This document shows, one piece after another, positions 8,040 through 17,100 of a stretch of 64,000 bases of DNA (position 1 is its first letter; each line of letters starts with the position of its first letter). The notes beneath the pieces were generated by a model, which was not told the origin of the DNA, did no database searches, and saw only the letters and a list, made by a program, of their open reading frames with translations. The stretch comes from Pseudomonadota bacterium. GTDB lineage: Bacteria; Pseudomonadota; Gammaproteobacteria; Steroidobacterales; Steroidobacteraceae. The DNA lies in contig JAEYXD010000010.1 in the NCBI GenBank assembly GCA_023428645.1, positions 7,124-71,123 of the forward strand, in the 5' to 3' direction. A program made the position numbers and the translations under genes.

Positions 8040-10175
8040 TTACTCCGCGGCCCGCGGCTCCATCGCCGCCAGCTCGATACTGTGCAGCACCCAGATCGGG
8101 TCCAGCTTCGCTTGCGTGAAGCGAAAGCAGAGCTCGTGGCGACCGGGCCGTGCAGGCAACGTCGCCGAGGGCAGCGCGGTGACGCCGAAATCGCCGAGCG
8201 CCGGCGCGACGGACAGCGAAGCCAGCAACTCACCGTCGCAGCCGAGTCGCACTTCGAGTTCACCGGCCGCCGTAACAGGCGGGCGCAGCTCGATCTTCTG
8301 CACGTCCGCGCCGATCTGGAAATTGAATGGCACCTGGCCGACGGCGGCGTCGAGCCGTCGCGCCTGCGTGAGATCGACGTCGGGCAGCTTCCAGCAGGGA
8401 TTCATGATGTCGACGAGGAACACGGCCCGCTCACCGCGCACCGGCCCATCGTCCTCGAGCGACAGCGCGATGTTCTCGCTGCAAAGCGTGAGGTCGTGAC
8501 TGATGAAGCGCGTCGATGACGGCGTTCGCGCCTCGGGCTGCGCGTAAGCAACGCCGAGCGCTCGATAGCGAGCGAGCTGCGCCGGCAGTCGCTGTGAAAA
8601 ATCCTCCCACTGGATGCGGTCACGCGGCGACCATGCGATCTCGGCGAGCGCCGCCGCGCGCGGAAACGTCATGTACTCGACCCGCGCCTCCGTACGGATG
8701 TGCTCGACCCAGATGTTCGCCTGAACGCCGAGAATGTGTTCGCGCTGCGCTGCATCGAGCTGGGCGGGTGCGGGATCGAATTCGTAGACGTCCTTCGTCG
8801 AGATCAAGCGGCCACGGCCCGGCACGGGCGCATCGAACGGGCGATTGTCGAAATACAGCGTCGGATGCGGCGACAACACGGCGTCGTGCCCGGCCCGCGC
8901 GGCGGCGATCGCGCCGTCGATGCCGCGCCAGGACATGACGGTCGCGTTCGGCGCGAGCCCGCCTTCGAGAATCTCATCCCAGCCGATCAGCCGCCGGCCG
9001 CGGGCGCTCAGGAATTGCTCCATGCGCTGGATGAAATAACTCTGCAGCGCGTGCTCGTCCGCGATGCCGAGCTCGCGCATCCGCGCCTGCACGCGCGCCG
9101 AGCCACGCCACTGGTCCTTTACCGCCTCATCGCCGCCGACGTGGATGTACTCGCTCGGGAACAGCGCCATGATTTCGGTCAGCACGTCTTTCAGAAATTT
9201 GAACGTCGCCTCCTCCACATTGAAGAGATGCGGGTACACGCCCCAGTCGGACGGCGGATGCGGCTCGGGCGAGCCGCGCGAGGCGACGTCTTGCACGCCC
9301 AATGCGGGATAGGCCGCGATCGGCGCGCTCGCGTGCCCCGGCATCTCGATCTCCGGCACGATCGTGATGTGGCGTGCCGCGGCGTACGCAACGATGTCCT
9401 TGACGTCCTCCTGCGTATAGAACCCGCCGTGGAGCCGCGGCGCGCGCGTCGCGGGATCGATGTCGTTCGCCGCCGCCGCGCCGGCGGGCACGCGCCACGC
9501 GCCGATCTCCGTGAGCCGCGGATATTTCTTGATTTGCAGGCGCCACGCCTGGTCGTCCGTCAGGTGCCAATGCAGCACATTGAGCTTGTGAGTCGCCATC
9601 GTGTCGATGAAGCGCTTGATGAACTCGGGCGATTGATAGTGGCGCGCCGAATCGAGCATCAAGCCCCGCCAGCGAAAGCGCGGCGCGTCCTTGATCGTCA
9701 TGGCGGGCAGCATCACGACACCTTCGCTCGCGCCAGGCGTCAGGAGCTGCCACAGCGTGACGGCACCGTAGAAAAGACCGCGAGAGCCGGCCGCCGATAC
9801 GGATACGCCACGGGGGGAGATATCGAGCGTATACGCCTCGTCGCCCGTCGCGCTCTCGCGGTCGTCAAGCTGGAAGCTGATGCCCGCCGGTGATCCGGGG
9901 CCGGCCTGCAACGCCGGACCCTCGGTACGTTGGAGCAGGTCGAGAAAATAACGGGCGGCCGCTTCAGCGCCGGGTTCGCTCGCGAAGGTCACCGGCGTTG
10001 ACGAGGTCACGGCGAACTGCCCCACCGTGCGTGTGAGCTCGCGTGGCGCCGGGATCACGGCGATCTGCACCGCCGTCGCCGCGGATCCCGACGGGTCTGA
10101 AGGGGGTCTGCCGCAGGCGCCGATGGCGAGCGCCGCGCAGCAGGCCAGCGTGATCATTCTGAGTTTGTGCTGCAT
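8040..10175 (-). CDS. Beta-N-acetylhexosaminidase, GH20 lipoprotein
   Basis: 711 aa. The lipoprotein signal ends in AIGAC with Cys21, so it is probably anchored in the envelope facing the periplasm. Residues ~35-160 are the GH20b domain. The TIM barrel runs from ~165, with catalytic pair Asp349-Glu350 in IHVGGDEAVKD and HWHLTDDQAWRLQIKKYPRL at ~203-222. A C-terminal beta domain follows. It should release GlcNAc from chitooligosaccharides taken in by the neighbouring TonB receptor. The ATG at 10175 is chosen because it starts the signal peptide; the frame is open to 10286 but that part is Arg-rich. ATG at 10157 is an alternative. Confidence 0.93.
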   Translation of the reverse strand: MQHKLRMITLACCAALAIGACGRPPSDPSGSAATAVQIAVIPAPRELTRTVGQFAVTSSTPVTFASEPGAEAAARYFLDLLQRTEGPALQAGPGSPAGISFQLDDRESATGDEAYTLDISPRGVSVSAAGSRGLFYGAVTLWQLLTPGASEGVVMLPAMTIKDAPRFRWRGLMLDSARHYQSPEFIKRFIDTMATHKLNVLHWHLTDDQAWRLQIKKYPRLTEIGAWRVPAGAAAANDIDPATRAPRLHGGFYTQEDVKDIVAYAAARHITIVPEIEMPGHASAPIAAYPALGVQDVASRGSPEPHPPSDWGVYPHLFNVEEATFKFLKDVLTEIMALFPSEYIHVGGDEAVKDQWRGSARVQARMRELGIADEHALQSYFIQRMEQFLSARGRRLIGWDEILEGGLAPNATVMSWRGIDGAIAAARAGHDAVLSPHPTLYFDNRPFDAPVPGRGRLISTKDVYEFDPAPAQLDAAQREHILGVQANIWVEHIRTEARVEYMTFPRAAALAEIAWSPRDRIQWEDFSQRLPAQLARYRALGVAYAQPEARTPSSTRFISHDLTLCSENIALSLEDDGPVRGERAVFLVDIMNPCWKLPDVDLTQARRLDAAVGQVPFNFQIGADVQKIELRPPVTAAGELEVRLGCDGELLASLSVAPALGDFGVTALPSATLPARPGRHELCFRFTQAKLDPIWVLHSIELAAMEPRAAE

Positions 10176-10242
10176 GAGGGCGAGACGAAGGCGTCGGTCG
10201 CGGCATCCTCGTGCGATCCTGCCTCGATTCGACGTGGCCGAA

Positions 10243-10283
10243 CAACAGGCCCGCAACACTTCGCGCGCGTTGCGGGCCTGTTG
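10243..10283. terminator. Perfect 15-bp hairpin between receptor and hexosaminidase genes
   Basis: Arms 10243-10257 (CAACAGGCCCGCAAC) and 10269-10283 are perfect reverse complements around an 11-nt loop. It starts 2 nt after the TonB receptor stop codon on the minus strand. Only two T residues follow, so it may be a partial terminator or an mRNA stabiliser that sets the receptor:hexosaminidase ratio. Confidence 0.6.
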
Positions 10284-10285
10284 CA

Positions 10286-12952
10286 TCAGTACTTGAAGCG
10301 CAGGTTGAGATAGTACTGGCGTCCGTTGCTATAGAACGCGGTGGGTATATTCGCGTCCTGATAGTAGGTCAGGGACGGATCGTTGAGGTTCAATGCATCC
10401 AGGCTGATGCTCATCCACTGCGTCGGCTTGTAGCTGAGCGCGACCGACAGGGTGCCGAAATCATCCTGGTAGTACGGATTGGCGCCCGACAAGCCGATGA
10501 GGAACGAGGAGCGATGCGTGTAGCTCACGCGCGCCCCGAACATCTGGTTCTCGAAGTAGACGCCGGCGTTATAGGTGTCCTTCGAAGTGCCTACCAGGTT
10601 GTTGCTGCCGTCGGCCCAGGTGTGCGCGGTCTTGCCATCCGCGTACGTGTAGTTGACGTTGAAACCGAACCACTCGCCGATGGGCTGCTCGTATACGAGC
10701 TCGAGGCCGGTCACCTGGCCGTTGGAGTTGACCGGTACCGAGACGGTGTACGCCTCGAGCTGATTGCTCAGCTCGCTGTAGAGCATCCGCGTTTCCGTAC
10801 CGAAGGCGACGTAGTCCTTCAAATCCATCGCGAAGGCACCGGCGGACAACAGACCCCGCGGCATGAAATACCACTCGAGGTTGCCGTCGAAATTCGTCGA
10901 CAGCACCGGCTTCAGATTCGGATTGCCGCCGCCGCCGGTCTTGTTCAAGTCCGAGCCGAAGCTCGAGGCGCCCAACGCCGAATAATCCGGCAGCGTCATC
11001 GTCTGGGCGGCGGCGAAGCGGAACACCACGTCGTTGCCCATGTTGAACTTCAGGTTCGCGCTGGGCAGTACCTTGGTGTGCTTGTTGCTGGTGTTCTGAT
11101 GGATCCAATGACCGAAGAGACTGCTCACGTCCGCATTCGCGGCCGAGGCAACCGCCTGGTAGGAATTGATGTCCTGGTCGATGTTGACGTATCGCAGGCC
11201 GAAGTTGCCGCTCCATTCGCTGCCGGAGACGTTCGCCTGTACGTAGGCAGCAAGGTTTTTCTCAGCCACCTTCCATTCGCCGCCGTAGTTGTGGCGACCG
11301 GTCGGGCCGTCGTTGTTCGACAGCCAGGTGGAGTTGCCGATGATCGCCTCCTTCAGCGCGGCCGGCGTGAAGTACCACAAGTCCCGCGGGAAGCTGCCGC
11401 CGATGGCGCTGCCGAAATCGCTCGGGTACCGGCGGGTTGCTCCATTTCGCAAAGCGGACCAGATGTTGCCGGGGCTCGCGCCTTCCGGCGACTGGGTTTC
11501 ACGCTCGTGATCGGCATAGCGAGCACCGAAGTCGATCGACGTCAACGCGCCCAGCGTAAGGTCCTGGGTGAAATCCACGTTGACCCAGTCTTCCTGATCG
11601 GTGGCGATGACTTGCTGATTGCCCCAGGTGCCGAAGCCGGTCACGCCGGCGGGAGAGTTATCGCCGCCCACGCGCCAATCGATCGGCGAGCTGATGCCAT
11701 GACTGGTCCAGCTCGCGCCGCCGCCGCTCGCCAGATTCACTTCCGCGATGAACTGGCGATCCGTCGAGCCTTCGCCTTCGGTGGTGCCCAACTGAACCTT
11801 CGAGCGCAGGGCGTCGTTGATCCGCCAATCGGCATCGAAGGTGATGTAGTGGGTCTTGGCCGTGGCTTCGCGATAGATCATGTCGTACACGGCATAGTCG
11901 GTGCCGGGTCGGCCGGCATACGTCGCTTTGACCAGTACCCCGTTCTCGACGACGTAACCCGGCTGCGGCGCCTGGCTGCGGGCAAAGTTGCCACCCCACA
12001 GCATGAAATTGCGGTTGTAGTTGTTGGCTTCCATATCCGACAGGAAGCCGCTCATCCCAAGCGTCAGGGTGTCGACCGGCCGGTACTGCACCTGCAAGAG
12101 ACCGCCCTTGCGATCGCGCACTTGCTCGAACAGCGTCGAGCCGACGAGGCCGGGAACGTACACGCCCACCAAGTCCGGATTCGTGGCGGCGACGGCATCG
12201 TCGGCCGCGATTCTGAAGAAGCCGCCCGGCACTTCCTGCGCTTCACGTCGCAGTGAGCGCTCTTGCTTGAACGCCTGCAGCAACACGCCGAACGTGCCGC
12301 TGTCGTTCTTGAAATTGAACAGACCCGAGAGTTGCGGATCGTTGGCATCAGCCTGATCGGAGTACACACCGCCCAAGGAGATTTCCGTCGTGAGCTGCTC
12401 CGCGAACTGCAGCGGCTTGCGGGTGACGATGTTGACCGTGCCGGTGGTGCCGCCCTCCTGCAATCGCGCGTGGGAAGATTTGTTGACCTCCACCGAGCTC
12501 ACGAGCTCGGAAGGCAGCAGGGTGTAGCTGACGCTGCGTCCGACGTTGTTGCCCTGACTCAGCACGAACCAGTCGGCCGAACCGACGCTGTGGCCGTCGA
12601 TGAGCGTCTGCGTCAGGCTGGGGCTGGTGCCGCGCAGGCTCACGCGATCCGCTTCATCGAAGCCGCCTTCATCGGCGCTGGATGAGCTGATGTTCACGCC
12701 GGGCAGACCGCGCAGGGCGTCAGCGACGTTATGCGCCGGCAGCTTGCCGACTTCCTCGGCGGTCACGACCTCCAAGCGCGAATCGGCATCGCGTTTGACT
12801 TCGAGCGATTGCTCGATGCTCGCGCGGATGCCGGTAACGACGATTTCCTCGATATCCCCAGCCGCGCTCGTCTGTGCGGCCGCGGGCGCAACGTACCCGG
12901 CGAGAGCCAACGTCACTGCGGCCCCGATAAGCGTGGATCGTCTCGTGCTCAT
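10286..12952 (-). CDS. TonB-dependent receptor, probable chitooligosaccharide/GlcNAc uptake
   Basis: 888 aa. Signal peptide ~1-26 (GYVAPAAAQT), a TonB-box-like segment EEIVVTG at ~35-41, a plug domain with DALRGLPGVNI and VNIVTRKP, then a long beta-barrel ending in LRFKY. It belongs to the large, often carbohydrate-linked TonB receptor type of Xanthomonadales/Caulobacterales. The substrate is inferred from position: first gene of the hexosaminidase-PTS transcription unit and divergent from the GntR regulator. It has a strong ribosome site (GGGAGAGGGG) before ATG at 12952. An upstream operator-like palindrome overlaps the promoter region. Confidence 0.9.
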   Translation of the reverse strand: MSTRRSTLIGAAVTLALAGYVAPAAAQTSAAGDIEEIVVTGIRASIEQSLEVKRDADSRLEVVTAEEVGKLPAHNVADALRGLPGVNISSSSADEGGFDEADRVSLRGTSPSLTQTLIDGHSVGSADWFVLSQGNNVGRSVSYTLLPSELVSSVEVNKSSHARLQEGGTTGTVNIVTRKPLQFAEQLTTEISLGGVYSDQADANDPQLSGLFNFKNDSGTFGVLLQAFKQERSLRREAQEVPGGFFRIAADDAVAATNPDLVGVYVPGLVGSTLFEQVRDRKGGLLQVQYRPVDTLTLGMSGFLSDMEANNYNRNFMLWGGNFARSQAPQPGYVVENGVLVKATYAGRPGTDYAVYDMIYREATAKTHYITFDADWRINDALRSKVQLGTTEGEGSTDRQFIAEVNLASGGGASWTSHGISSPIDWRVGGDNSPAGVTGFGTWGNQQVIATDQEDWVNVDFTQDLTLGALTSIDFGARYADHERETQSPEGASPGNIWSALRNGATRRYPSDFGSAIGGSFPRDLWYFTPAALKEAIIGNSTWLSNNDGPTGRHNYGGEWKVAEKNLAAYVQANVSGSEWSGNFGLRYVNIDQDINSYQAVASAANADVSSLFGHWIHQNTSNKHTKVLPSANLKFNMGNDVVFRFAAAQTMTLPDYSALGASSFGSDLNKTGGGGNPNLKPVLSTNFDGNLEWYFMPRGLLSAGAFAMDLKDYVAFGTETRMLYSELSNQLEAYTVSVPVNSNGQVTGLELVYEQPIGEWFGFNVNYTYADGKTAHTWADGSNNLVGTSKDTYNAGVYFENQMFGARVSYTHRSSFLIGLSGANPYYQDDFGTLSVALSYKPTQWMSISLDALNLNDPSLTYYQDANIPTAFYSNGRQYYLNLRFKY

Positions 12953-12974
12953 AGCCCCTCTCCCTTTTCTGTTG

Positions 12975-12986
12975 TCACGATCGTGA
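12975..12986. promoter_or_regulatory. 12-bp perfect palindrome in the receptor leader
   Basis: TCACGATCGTGA lies 23 bp before the receptor start codon in the divergent promoter region. Its perfect dyad suggests a second regulator site or a leader element. No factor is assigned. Confidence 0.3.
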
Positions 12987-12994
12987 GGACCAAT

Positions 12995-13014
12995 TGGTAT
13001 CCACTATAGTACCA
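12995..13014. promoter_or_regulatory. Probable GntR operator in the nag divergent promoter
   Basis: An imperfect 20-bp dyad with half-sites TGGTA (12995-12999) and TACCA (13010-13014), about one and a half turns apart centre to centre, lies between the divergent receptor and regulator genes. The adjacent ACCAATTGGT (12990-12999) is also a palindrome. TGGTA/TACCA half-sites are typical of sugar regulators in this group. The natural ligand would be a GlcNAc-phosphate, by inference from NagQ-type regulators. Confidence 0.5.
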
Positions 13015-13121
13015 CTTAGCCGCAAATGCCAAGCCCACTGCAAAACCAATCTGTTGATGGATCTACAATGGTTGTACAAACAACGATTTACGGCAGACAC
13101 ACCTGAACCACGGCCCTCAAC

Positions 13122-13137
13122 TGGTATTGCATTGGTA
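13122..13137. promoter_or_regulatory. Second TGGTA repeat site, direct orientation
   Basis: Two TGGTA copies (13122-13126 and 13133-13137) are spaced 11 bp, one helical turn, 44 bp before the chosen start of the GntR gene. They share the half-site of the dyad at 12995-13014 and could allow autoregulation. Confidence 0.3.
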
Positions 13138-13180
13138 ATGTTTGAATGGCATCTTTGCAGCACGGAAAGAGGAGATCGAT

Positions 13181-13924
13181 TTGGCCGCCACCCTGAAAGA
13201 GCTGCCCCCGCTCGACGAATCGAGCGCCCAGCCGCTGTACCAGCAGCTGCAGCGCTCGCTGCGCGATGCGATCGAAAATCGCGTGATCGCGCCCGATGAC
13301 GCCCTGCCGCCCGAGCGCGACCTCGCCGAGCAGCTCAAGGTGTCGCGCATCACCGTGCGCAAGGCGATCGACGGCCTCGTCGAAGAAGGTTTGCTGATCC
13401 GGCGCCAAGGCTCGGGCACGTTCGTGAGCACGCGCGTCGAGAAAAACTTCGCGAAGCTGACCTCATTCTCCGAGGACATGCGCGCCCGTGGCCGCGTGCC
13501 GCGCAGCGTGTGGCTCAACAAGGCTTCGGGCAGTGTCACGCCGGAGGAGGCGATGACGCTGCGCTCGAGCCCAGGCACCCCCGTCTTTCGCTTTCACCGT
13601 ATCCGCTACGCCGACGATGCGCCGATGTCGATCGAGTACGCGACCGTGCTCGCCGCCTCCCTGCCCTCGCTCGAAAGCGTCGAGACCTCGCTGTATGAAG
13701 CGCTGGAGCGCAACGGCAACCGCCCCGTGCGCGCGCTGCAGCGCCTGCGCGCGGTGCTGCTCACGGCCGAGCAGGCGAAGCTGCTCAAGACGCACGAGAA
13801 GGCCGCGGGGCTGCTGGTCGAGCGCATCGGCTTTCTGAAGGACGACAGCGCGATCGAGTTCTCGCAGTCGTACTACCGCGGCGACATCTACGACTTCGTG
13901 GCCGAGCTCACCGCCTCATCATGA
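13181..13924 (+). CDS. nagQ: GntR-family (UTRA) regulator of the nag locus
   Basis: 247 aa. The winged-helix GntR domain covers ~10-80 (LPPERDLAEQLKVSRITVRK) and the UTRA ligand domain the rest. The TTG start at 13181 is preferred because AGAGGAG lies 6 nt upstream; the frame is also open from TTG 13142 with no ribosome site. The gene overlaps nagB-II by ATGA, so the regulator is translated with the catabolic enzymes. GntR/UTRA regulators in nag clusters of Xanthomonas and relatives are called NagQ and respond to amino-sugar phosphates. The name is given by context and family. Confidence 0.85.
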   Translation: MAATLKELPPLDESSAQPLYQQLQRSLRDAIENRVIAPDDALPPERDLAEQLKVSRITVRKAIDGLVEEGLLIRRQGSGTFVSTRVEKNFAKLTSFSEDMRARGRVPRSVWLNKASGSVTPEEAMTLRSSPGTPVFRFHRIRYADDAPMSIEYATVLAASLPSLESVETSLYEALERNGNRPVRALQRLRAVLLTAEQAKLLKTHEKAAGLLVERIGFLKDDSAIEFSQSYYRGDIYDFVAELTASS

Positions 13925-14946
13925 GCCCGCTCACCGCGATGTACCGCGAGTCCGCACAAGCGCCGGAAGTCGTCGCGCGCCAGCTCGCCGAGAACGCCAT
14001 CAGCGCCGTGCGCATCGGCGGGCTGTTGCGTCAGTTGAACCCGCGCGTCGTCATCACGTGCGCGCGCGGCAGCTCCGATCACGCGGCGACGTACGCGAAG
14101 TATTTGATCGAGACGTATACGAAGACGATCACGTCCTCGGCCGCACCCTCCGTCGCGTCCGTGTATGACGCGTCGCCCGACATGCGCGGCACGCTGTTCA
14201 TCGCGATCTCGCAATCGGGCCGGAGCCCGGACCTGCTCGCCGCGGTTGCGGGTGCGCGCGAGCGCGGCGCGTACGTGCTCGCGCTGTGCAACTCCACGGA
14301 CGCGCCGCTCGCGGCCGCGGCCGATGCGTTGCTGCCGTTGTGGGCCGGCCCCGAAGCGAGCGTCGCCGCGACGAAGACGTTCATCGCCTCGCTCAGCGCG
14401 CTCGCGCAGTTGCTCGCAAGCTGGACGCAGTCGCGCGAGCTGGTGAATGCCGTGAGCCGCGCACCGGAGGAATTGGCGCGGGCATGGGCATGCGATTGGA
14501 GCGCGGCGGTGCCGCTGTTCGCGAGCGCGTCGAATCTGTTCGTGATCGGCCGCGGCTTTGGCCTGGGTGTCGCGCAGGAAGCCGCGCTCAAGCTCAAGGA
14601 AACTTGCGCGATCCATGCGGAGGCGTTCAGCGCCGCCGAGGTCAAGCACGGGCCGATGACGCTCGTGCGCGAAGGCTTCCCGGTGTTGATGCTTTCGCAA
14701 AGTGACGAGACGCGTGCGGGCCTGCAGAGCCTCGCCGAGGAGTTCGCGGGCCGTCGCGCTCGCGTCGCCACGGCGGGCTTTGCCATTCCCGAGGGACTCG
14801 CGCTGCCGGCAATTGCCGCGCACCCGGTGATCGAGCCGCTGCTGCTGATCCAAAGCTTCTACGCACTCGCGAACGCGGTCGCGCTCGCGCGCGGCCTGAA
14901 TCCGGACGCGCCGCCGCATCTCAACAAAGTCACGGAAACCGTCTGA
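13921..14946 (+). CDS. nagB-II: SIS-domain glucosamine-6-phosphate deaminase (NagB-II type)
   Basis: 341 aa with two SIS sugar-phosphate isomerase domains. SSDHAATYAKYLIE and AISQSGRSPD form the phosphate-binding part; EAFSAAEVKHGPM and the C-terminal HLNKVTETV match the isomerase half of glucosamine synthase. The N-terminal glutaminase domain of GlmS is absent, so it cannot use glutamine and is expected to run in the catabolic direction, glucosamine-6-P to fructose-6-P plus ammonia. This is the non-orthologous replacement for classic NagB seen in Shewanella- and Xanthomonas-type loci. It overlaps both neighbours (4 bp with nagQ, 1 bp with nagA). Confidence 0.92.
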   Translation: MSPLTAMYRESAQAPEVVARQLAENAISAVRIGGLLRQLNPRVVITCARGSSDHAATYAKYLIETYTKTITSSAAPSVASVYDASPDMRGTLFIAISQSGRSPDLLAAVAGARERGAYVLALCNSTDAPLAAAADALLPLWAGPEASVAATKTFIASLSALAQLLASWTQSRELVNAVSRAPEELARAWACDWSAAVPLFASASNLFVIGRGFGLGVAQEAALKLKETCAIHAEAFSAAEVKHGPMTLVREGFPVLMLSQSDETRAGLQSLAEEFAGRRARVATAGFAIPEGLALPAIAAHPVIEPLLLIQSFYALANAVALARGLNPDAPPHLNKVTETV

Positions 14947-16082
14947 TGCAAACCGCGCTCGTCAACGGCCGTGTGCTGCTCGAAGGCGGCTTCGCGCAGG
15001 ATCGCGCGGTGGTGATCGAAGGCTCCCGAATCGCGGCCGTCACGAACCGCGCTGACGTTCCCGCCTCCGCGCGCAAGGTCGATCTGCACGGCGCGCTACT
15101 GCTGCCCGGATTCGTCGACGTGCAAGTGAACGGCGGCGGCGGCGTGTTGTTCAACGACGCTTCCAGTATCGACGACGTGCGCAGGCTCGCCGCCGCGCAT
15201 CGGGCGTTTGGCACGACCGGCCTGCTGCCCACGCTGATCAGCGACGATCTCGATGTCATCGCGGCGGCGCTGCAGCTGATCGCGCAAGCGATCGACGCAA
15301 ACGTGCCGGGCATTCTCGGCATCCACGTCGAAGGACCGTTCCTGAGCGCCGCGCGGCGCGGCGTGCACGACGCCTCGAAGTTCCGCGAACTCGACGAGCC
15401 TGCCTTCAAGCTGCTGACGTCCATGCAGCGCGGCAAGCTCCTGCTCACGCTCGCGCCCGAAACGACGACGCCGGACATGATTCGCCGCCTGGCACGCGCG
15501 GGCGTCGTCATTTCCGCCGGGCATACGAATGCGCGCTATGGACAGATCCGCGCGGCGATCGATGCGGGCTTGCGCGGCTTCACGCACCTGTTCAACGCGA
15601 TGTCACCGCTGACCGGGCGCGAGCCCGGCACCGTCGGCGCCGCGCTCGAAGACATGCACAGCTGGTGCGGACTGATCGTCGACGGCCATCACGTGGATCC
15701 GGTGACGATGAAGCTCGCCCTGCGCTGCAAGCCGATCGATCGTTTCATGCTCGTGACCGACGCGATGCCCACGGTCGGCATGAGCGGCGAGCACTTCATG
15801 CTGCAGGGTCGCAGGATCACGGTACGCGACGGCATGTGCCTCGATGAGGCGGGCACGCTCGCGGGATCGAATCTGGACATGGCGTCCGCCGTGAGAAACG
15901 CGGTGCGCATGCTTGATGTCGATCTGGTCACCGCGGTGCGAATGGCGAGCGAGTTCCCGGCCGCATTCCTCGGCCTCGAGCGTCATCTCGGCCGCATCGC
16001 GGCCGGCGCGCGCGCGAACTTCGTCGTCGCGGACGAGCAGATGAACGTCGGCGCCACGTGGATCGACGGACTCTCGAGCTGA
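14946..16082 (+). CDS. nagA: N-acetylglucosamine-6-phosphate deacetylase
   Basis: 378 aa, the usual NagA length. It is an amidohydrolase barrel with HVEGPFLSAARRGVHD (metal Glu), AGHTNARY (His), THLFNAMSPL (His) and the catalytic Asp in VTDAMPTVGM. It removes acetate from the GlcNAc-6-P delivered by NagE, feeding NagB-II. Its ATG shares one base with the nagB-II stop (TGATG), so translation is coupled. It ends 47 bp before the convergent one-carbon genes; a short dyad CCGCCGTCGGCGG at 16084-16096 may help separate them. Confidence 0.96.
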   Translation: MQTALVNGRVLLEGGFAQDRAVVIEGSRIAAVTNRADVPASARKVDLHGALLLPGFVDVQVNGGGGVLFNDASSIDDVRRLAAAHRAFGTTGLLPTLISDDLDVIAAALQLIAQAIDANVPGILGIHVEGPFLSAARRGVHDASKFRELDEPAFKLLTSMQRGKLLLTLAPETTTPDMIRRLARAGVVISAGHTNARYGQIRAAIDAGLRGFTHLFNAMSPLTGREPGTVGAALEDMHSWCGLIVDGHHVDPVTMKLALRCKPIDRFMLVTDAMPTVGMSGEHFMLQGRRITVRDGMCLDEAGTLAGSNLDMASAVRNAVRMLDVDLVTAVRMASEFPAAFLGLERHLGRIAAGARANFVVADEQMNVGATWIDGLSS

Positions 16083-16129
16083 ACCGCCGTCGGCGGCAGC
16101 CCGCGTCAACAAGGAATCGCGCCGAGCGC

Positions 16130-17029
16130 TCAGGGATGCACGCCCGCCGCGGCCAGAAACGCAGGCAGATGGTGCTCCCAGCCGAGCATCATCATGTGAA
16201 TCCCCGCGCAATGCGGCTTGACGGCATCGATCGTGCGCGCGGCGATCGCGATGCTCGTGCGCAATTCGGCAGCCGCATCGCCCGCCACGGCGTCCATCTC
16301 GGCGATCATGGAGTCCGGGACGCGAATGCCCGGAATGTTCTGATTCATCCAGCGGGCCATCTTCGCGGATTTCAGCGGGATGATACCCGCGAGCAGCGCG
16401 ACGCCATCGAGCGGTGCGGCCTCCTTGAACAGCGCCAGCGCCGCGGGCTCATAGATCGCCTGCGTTTGCAGGAACTGCGCGCCGGCTGCGACCTTGCGGC
16501 GCGTGTTCTCGATCTCGGCCGCCTGATCGGCCGCGCCGGGGTTCGCCGTCGCGCCGAGATACAGCCGCGGCACGCCCGTGAGCGCTCCGCCCATCATGTC
16601 GTGCCCCTCGGTCAGCGCGCGCGCGGCCGCCAACATCTGCGTCGTCGTGAGATCGAAGACCGGTTTCGCCTCGGGATGGTCGCCGTTCCGCGGCGCATCG
16701 CCGCTCATGAAGACGACGCTGCGCACGCCGAGCAGCGCCGCGCCGAGGATGTCCGATTGCAATGCGATGCGATTGCGGTCGCGCGCCGTGAACTGGACGA
16801 TCGGCTCGTGCCCGCGCTCGATCATCAGCCGCGCGACCGACTTCGGCTCGATGGCCATGCGCGCGCGCGGTGATTCGGTCAGGTTGATGCCGTCGACGAG
16901 CCCGTGCAGCGCGTCGGCCTTCGCGAGCAGCTCGCTGATGTCGATGCCTTTCGGCGGCGTGAGCTCGGTCGTGACGACGAAGCTGCCCGCGGCAATCTTG
17001 CCTGCAAGCGACAGGCTGTCGGCGCTCAC
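16130..17029 (-). CDS. Methylenetetrahydrofolate reductase-like protein
   Basis: 299 aa from GTG 17029, or 315 aa from the in-frame GTG at 17077; both copies of a duplicated ribosome site (AGGAG, 10 nt before GTG) could work. The FAD-barrel features of MetF are visible: VVTTELTPPKG near the start, GDAPRNGDHPEAK in the middle and LAGIIPLKSAKMARWMNQ towards the end. It would interconvert methylene- and methyl-THF with a flavin. It is more divergent than housekeeping MetF and resembles the MetF-like proteins of THF-dependent demethylation systems. It is the last gene of the one-carbon group. Confidence 0.75.
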   Translation of the reverse strand: MSADSLSLAGKIAAGSFVVTTELTPPKGIDISELLAKADALHGLVDGINLTESPRARMAIEPKSVARLMIERGHEPIVQFTARDRNRIALQSDILGAALLGVRSVVFMSGDAPRNGDHPEAKPVFDLTTTQMLAAARALTEGHDMMGGALTGVPRLYLGATANPGAADQAAEIENTRRKVAAGAQFLQTQAIYEPAALALFKEAAPLDGVALLAGIIPLKSAKMARWMNQNIPGIRVPDSMIAEMDAVAGDAAAELRTSIAIAARTIDAVKPHCAGIHMMMLGWEHHLPAFLAAAGVHP

Positions 17030-17100
17030 GGCACTTGGACTCCTGTCCGGCGGCCGTTCTTGCGCTCCTGCGCTCACGGCACTTGGACTCCTGTCCGGCG
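17022..17100. repeat. 31-bp direct repeat duplicating a translation start site
   Basis: Copies at 17022-17052 and 17070-17100 are identical over 31 bp, 48 bp apart (a multiple of 3). Read on the minus strand each contains AGGAG, a GTG start and, in the first copy, the TGA stop of the dehydrogenase overlapping the GTG. The spacing keeps both GTG codons in the MetF-like frame. Confidence 0.9.
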
